Shown: in pieces, positions 31,141 through 32,423 of the stretch
Layout of the letters: every line of letters starts with the position of its first letter
How positions within the stretch are numbered: the first letter of the stretch is position 1
Position numbers and translations under genes: made by a program
Assembly (NCBI GenBank): GCA_016178685.1
Contig: JACOSU010000010.1
Span: 1-32,423 of the forward strand
Source of the DNA: Candidatus Eiseniibacteriota bacterium
GTDB taxonomy: Bacteria; Eisenbacteria; RBG-16-71-46
Length of the DNA stretch: 32,423 bases
Reading direction: 5' to 3'
Notes under the pieces: generated by a model
Told to the model about the DNA's origin: nothing
The model's database searches: none
What the model saw: only the letters and a program-made list of their open reading frames with translations

Positions 31141-32423
31141 CCAGACGAATTGGCTTTCGTCGGCGTCCCACGGGCGGCTCACTGAAATCATGTCCACGTA
31201 GCGGCCTACCATTTTCTTCATCGCTTCGGCGCGTTGCGGTTCCTCGTCGAAGCGATTGTGTTCTTCTCGCGGGTCGCTTTTCAAATTGAATAATTCAAAG
31301 CTGTAGGGATTGCGATTGTAAATTAATTTGTAGCCGTCCTGCGTGATGACCGCGTATTTTTTGGTCTCCAAGGAAACTGTCTGGTCGGGGCGCACAAAGA
31401 ACGATTGATAGCGATAGGTTTGCTCCGCGTAAACCGGCGGCGGCGTGAATGGTTCATTCTTCATCAAGGGCAACAGACTGACACCCGCGCACGCTTGCGG
31501 ATAATCCAAACCGAGGGTGGTTAAAATCGTCGGCCCTAAATCAATGCTGCTGACGTAGGCGGAAATTTTCTGCGGCGCAAGTTCCGGCACATAAATCAGG
31601 TAGGGAATGTGCAACTGTTCGTTGTACAGCAACGACGAATGCTTGTACATTCCGCGTTCGCCGCGCGATTCGCCGTGGTCTGCCATAATCACAATCATGG
31701 TGTCCTGCATACGTCCGGCGCGCTCCAGCCAAGCGAACAAACGCCCTAGGTGATAATCCACATAAGCAACCTCGCCATCATACAGGTCGGTCAAGGACTG
31801 GCCGAAATTGAATTGCTCATGAAATTTGTACGGGCGATGGGTGTCTGTGGCGTACAGATAAGCCGCAAAGGGTTTCTCTTTTGGTGCCTCCTGTAAAACT
31901 TTGATGGCGACATCAATAGTCTCGGCAAAAGTTTTAACGCGGGCTTCCTGCACAACCTTCATGCCTTTGACGTGGCGCAGCAACACCGGCAGGCGACGCG
32001 GAAAAACCATGGCGTTGTAATCGTTTTTGGCGATGATTTCCGGCCAGCCTTCCAAGTGCGCGTCCCAGTAATTGCCCTGCGTAAATTTCGGCAGCGCTTC
32101 AAAGGTATTCGGTGCAGGCGTGAAACCGTTTTCAAAAAGTTGCGCTTTGGCGGCGAGTTTGTCGAAATTCGGACTGGTGTTTCTGGGGTAGCCATACGCG
32201 CCCAGATGGTCGGCGCGCAAAGCGTCCACAAACACATAAATCACATTCAAGCGTTTGGCCTTGGGGTTGGGCGCGGCGTGGTAAGCTTGCCAACTCTGTG
32301 TCCATTCGTCCCTGTCCTGCGGCGTCAGGTCGCCGCCTATACAATTGTTGTCCACGCCATCGCCTACGACTTCAGGGTGCGCCGGGTTGATGGCGGCGTT
32401 ATGATCGTCGGCATCGCCGCCGC
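31130..32423 (-). CDS. Sulfatase/alkaline-phosphatase superfamily protein with MopE-like motif, partial
   Basis: The gene runs off the right edge at its 5' end and is cut at its 3' end by the junction near 31,130. The frame continues to a stop at 30,826, but only through antisense miaA sequence. The N-terminal visible part, INPAHPEV...DGVDNNCIGGDL, resembles the Ca/Cu-binding MopE-type repeat. The enzyme domain follows: NVIYVFVDALRADHLGAYGY (metal Asp residues), MADHGESRGERGMYKHSSLLYNEQLHIPYLIYVPE (metal Asp/His), and a late ELFNLKSDPREEHN typical of sulfatases. The formylglycine motif CxPxR is absent. The aligned segment is PAPNTFEALPKFTQG, so a Thr nucleophile, as in phospho- or phosphoglycerol transferases, is possible. 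G+C is clearly lower than in the rest of the window, suggesting a different source organism. Confidence 0.8.

Noticed and set aside
31100..31160. Insertion-sequence end or attachment site at the composition break
   Set aside because: No inverted repeats, target duplication, integrase or transposase fragment could be seen around the junction.

Overview
This is a high-GC bacterial contig: about 68-70% G+C up to roughly position 31,130, then a short AT-richer tail. Gene density is high, start codons are often GTG or TTG, and many neighbouring genes overlap by 1-11 bases. No rRNA, tRNA, transposase or CRISPR array was seen. A 31-residue COX24/bS22-like basic protein resembling the Bacteroidota form, a permuted-looking S55 (SpoIVB-type) protein, a GT-C glycosyltransferase and a long parvulin chaperone together suggest an uncultured lineage near the FCB group (Candidatus Eisenbacteria- or Gemmatimonadota-like). 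This placement is an inference, not a proof.

Region 1 (1-7,490, + strand) is a growth and information-processing cluster: HU-family protein, bS22/mS38-like micro-protein, RNase II/R-family exonuclease, PilZ protein, aroA, cmk, plsC and rpsA. It closes with a clear intrinsic terminator after rpsA. aroA-cmk-rpsA and cmk-plsC-rpsA are both known linkages, and here they are combined. Region 2 (7,504-10,805, +) is an exported TPR-like protein overlapping mutS.

Region 3 (10,919-14,036, - strand) is a compact operon: a bifunctional homocysteine methyltransferase/methylene-THF reductase, a four-helix membrane protein, and a membrane-anchored HEAT-repeat protein. It runs convergently toward mutS. Region 4 (14,206-22,178, +) is a five-gene, tightly packed envelope-type cluster: secreted S55 protein, secreted beta-propeller protein, GT-C glycosyltransferase, M28-like aminopeptidase with a C-terminal extension, and a PPC/DUF296 protein. 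Regions 3 and 4 diverge from a short intergenic segment that carries a sigma70-like promoter for each side. Both promoters would start transcription almost on the start codon.

Region 5 (22,219-28,499) holds a secreted cyclophilin and a PgeF-type laccase-domain protein on the minus strand. On the plus strand it holds a 993-residue SurA/PpiD-like chaperone and an unrecognised three-part protein. Region 6 (28,552-31,130, +) is mutL, with its own promoter, overlapped by miaA. With mutS, it gives the core of methyl-independent mismatch repair, since MutL carries the endonuclease motif.

At about 31,125-31,140 miaA stops matching its family in mid-protein. Base composition falls to roughly 40-60% G+C, and a minus-strand sulfatase/phosphotransferase-type gene with a MopE-like metal-binding motif runs off the right edge. 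Both genes are broken at the same point, so the last 1.3 kb is most likely a chimeric join with another organism. A real rearrangement cannot be excluded from sequence alone.
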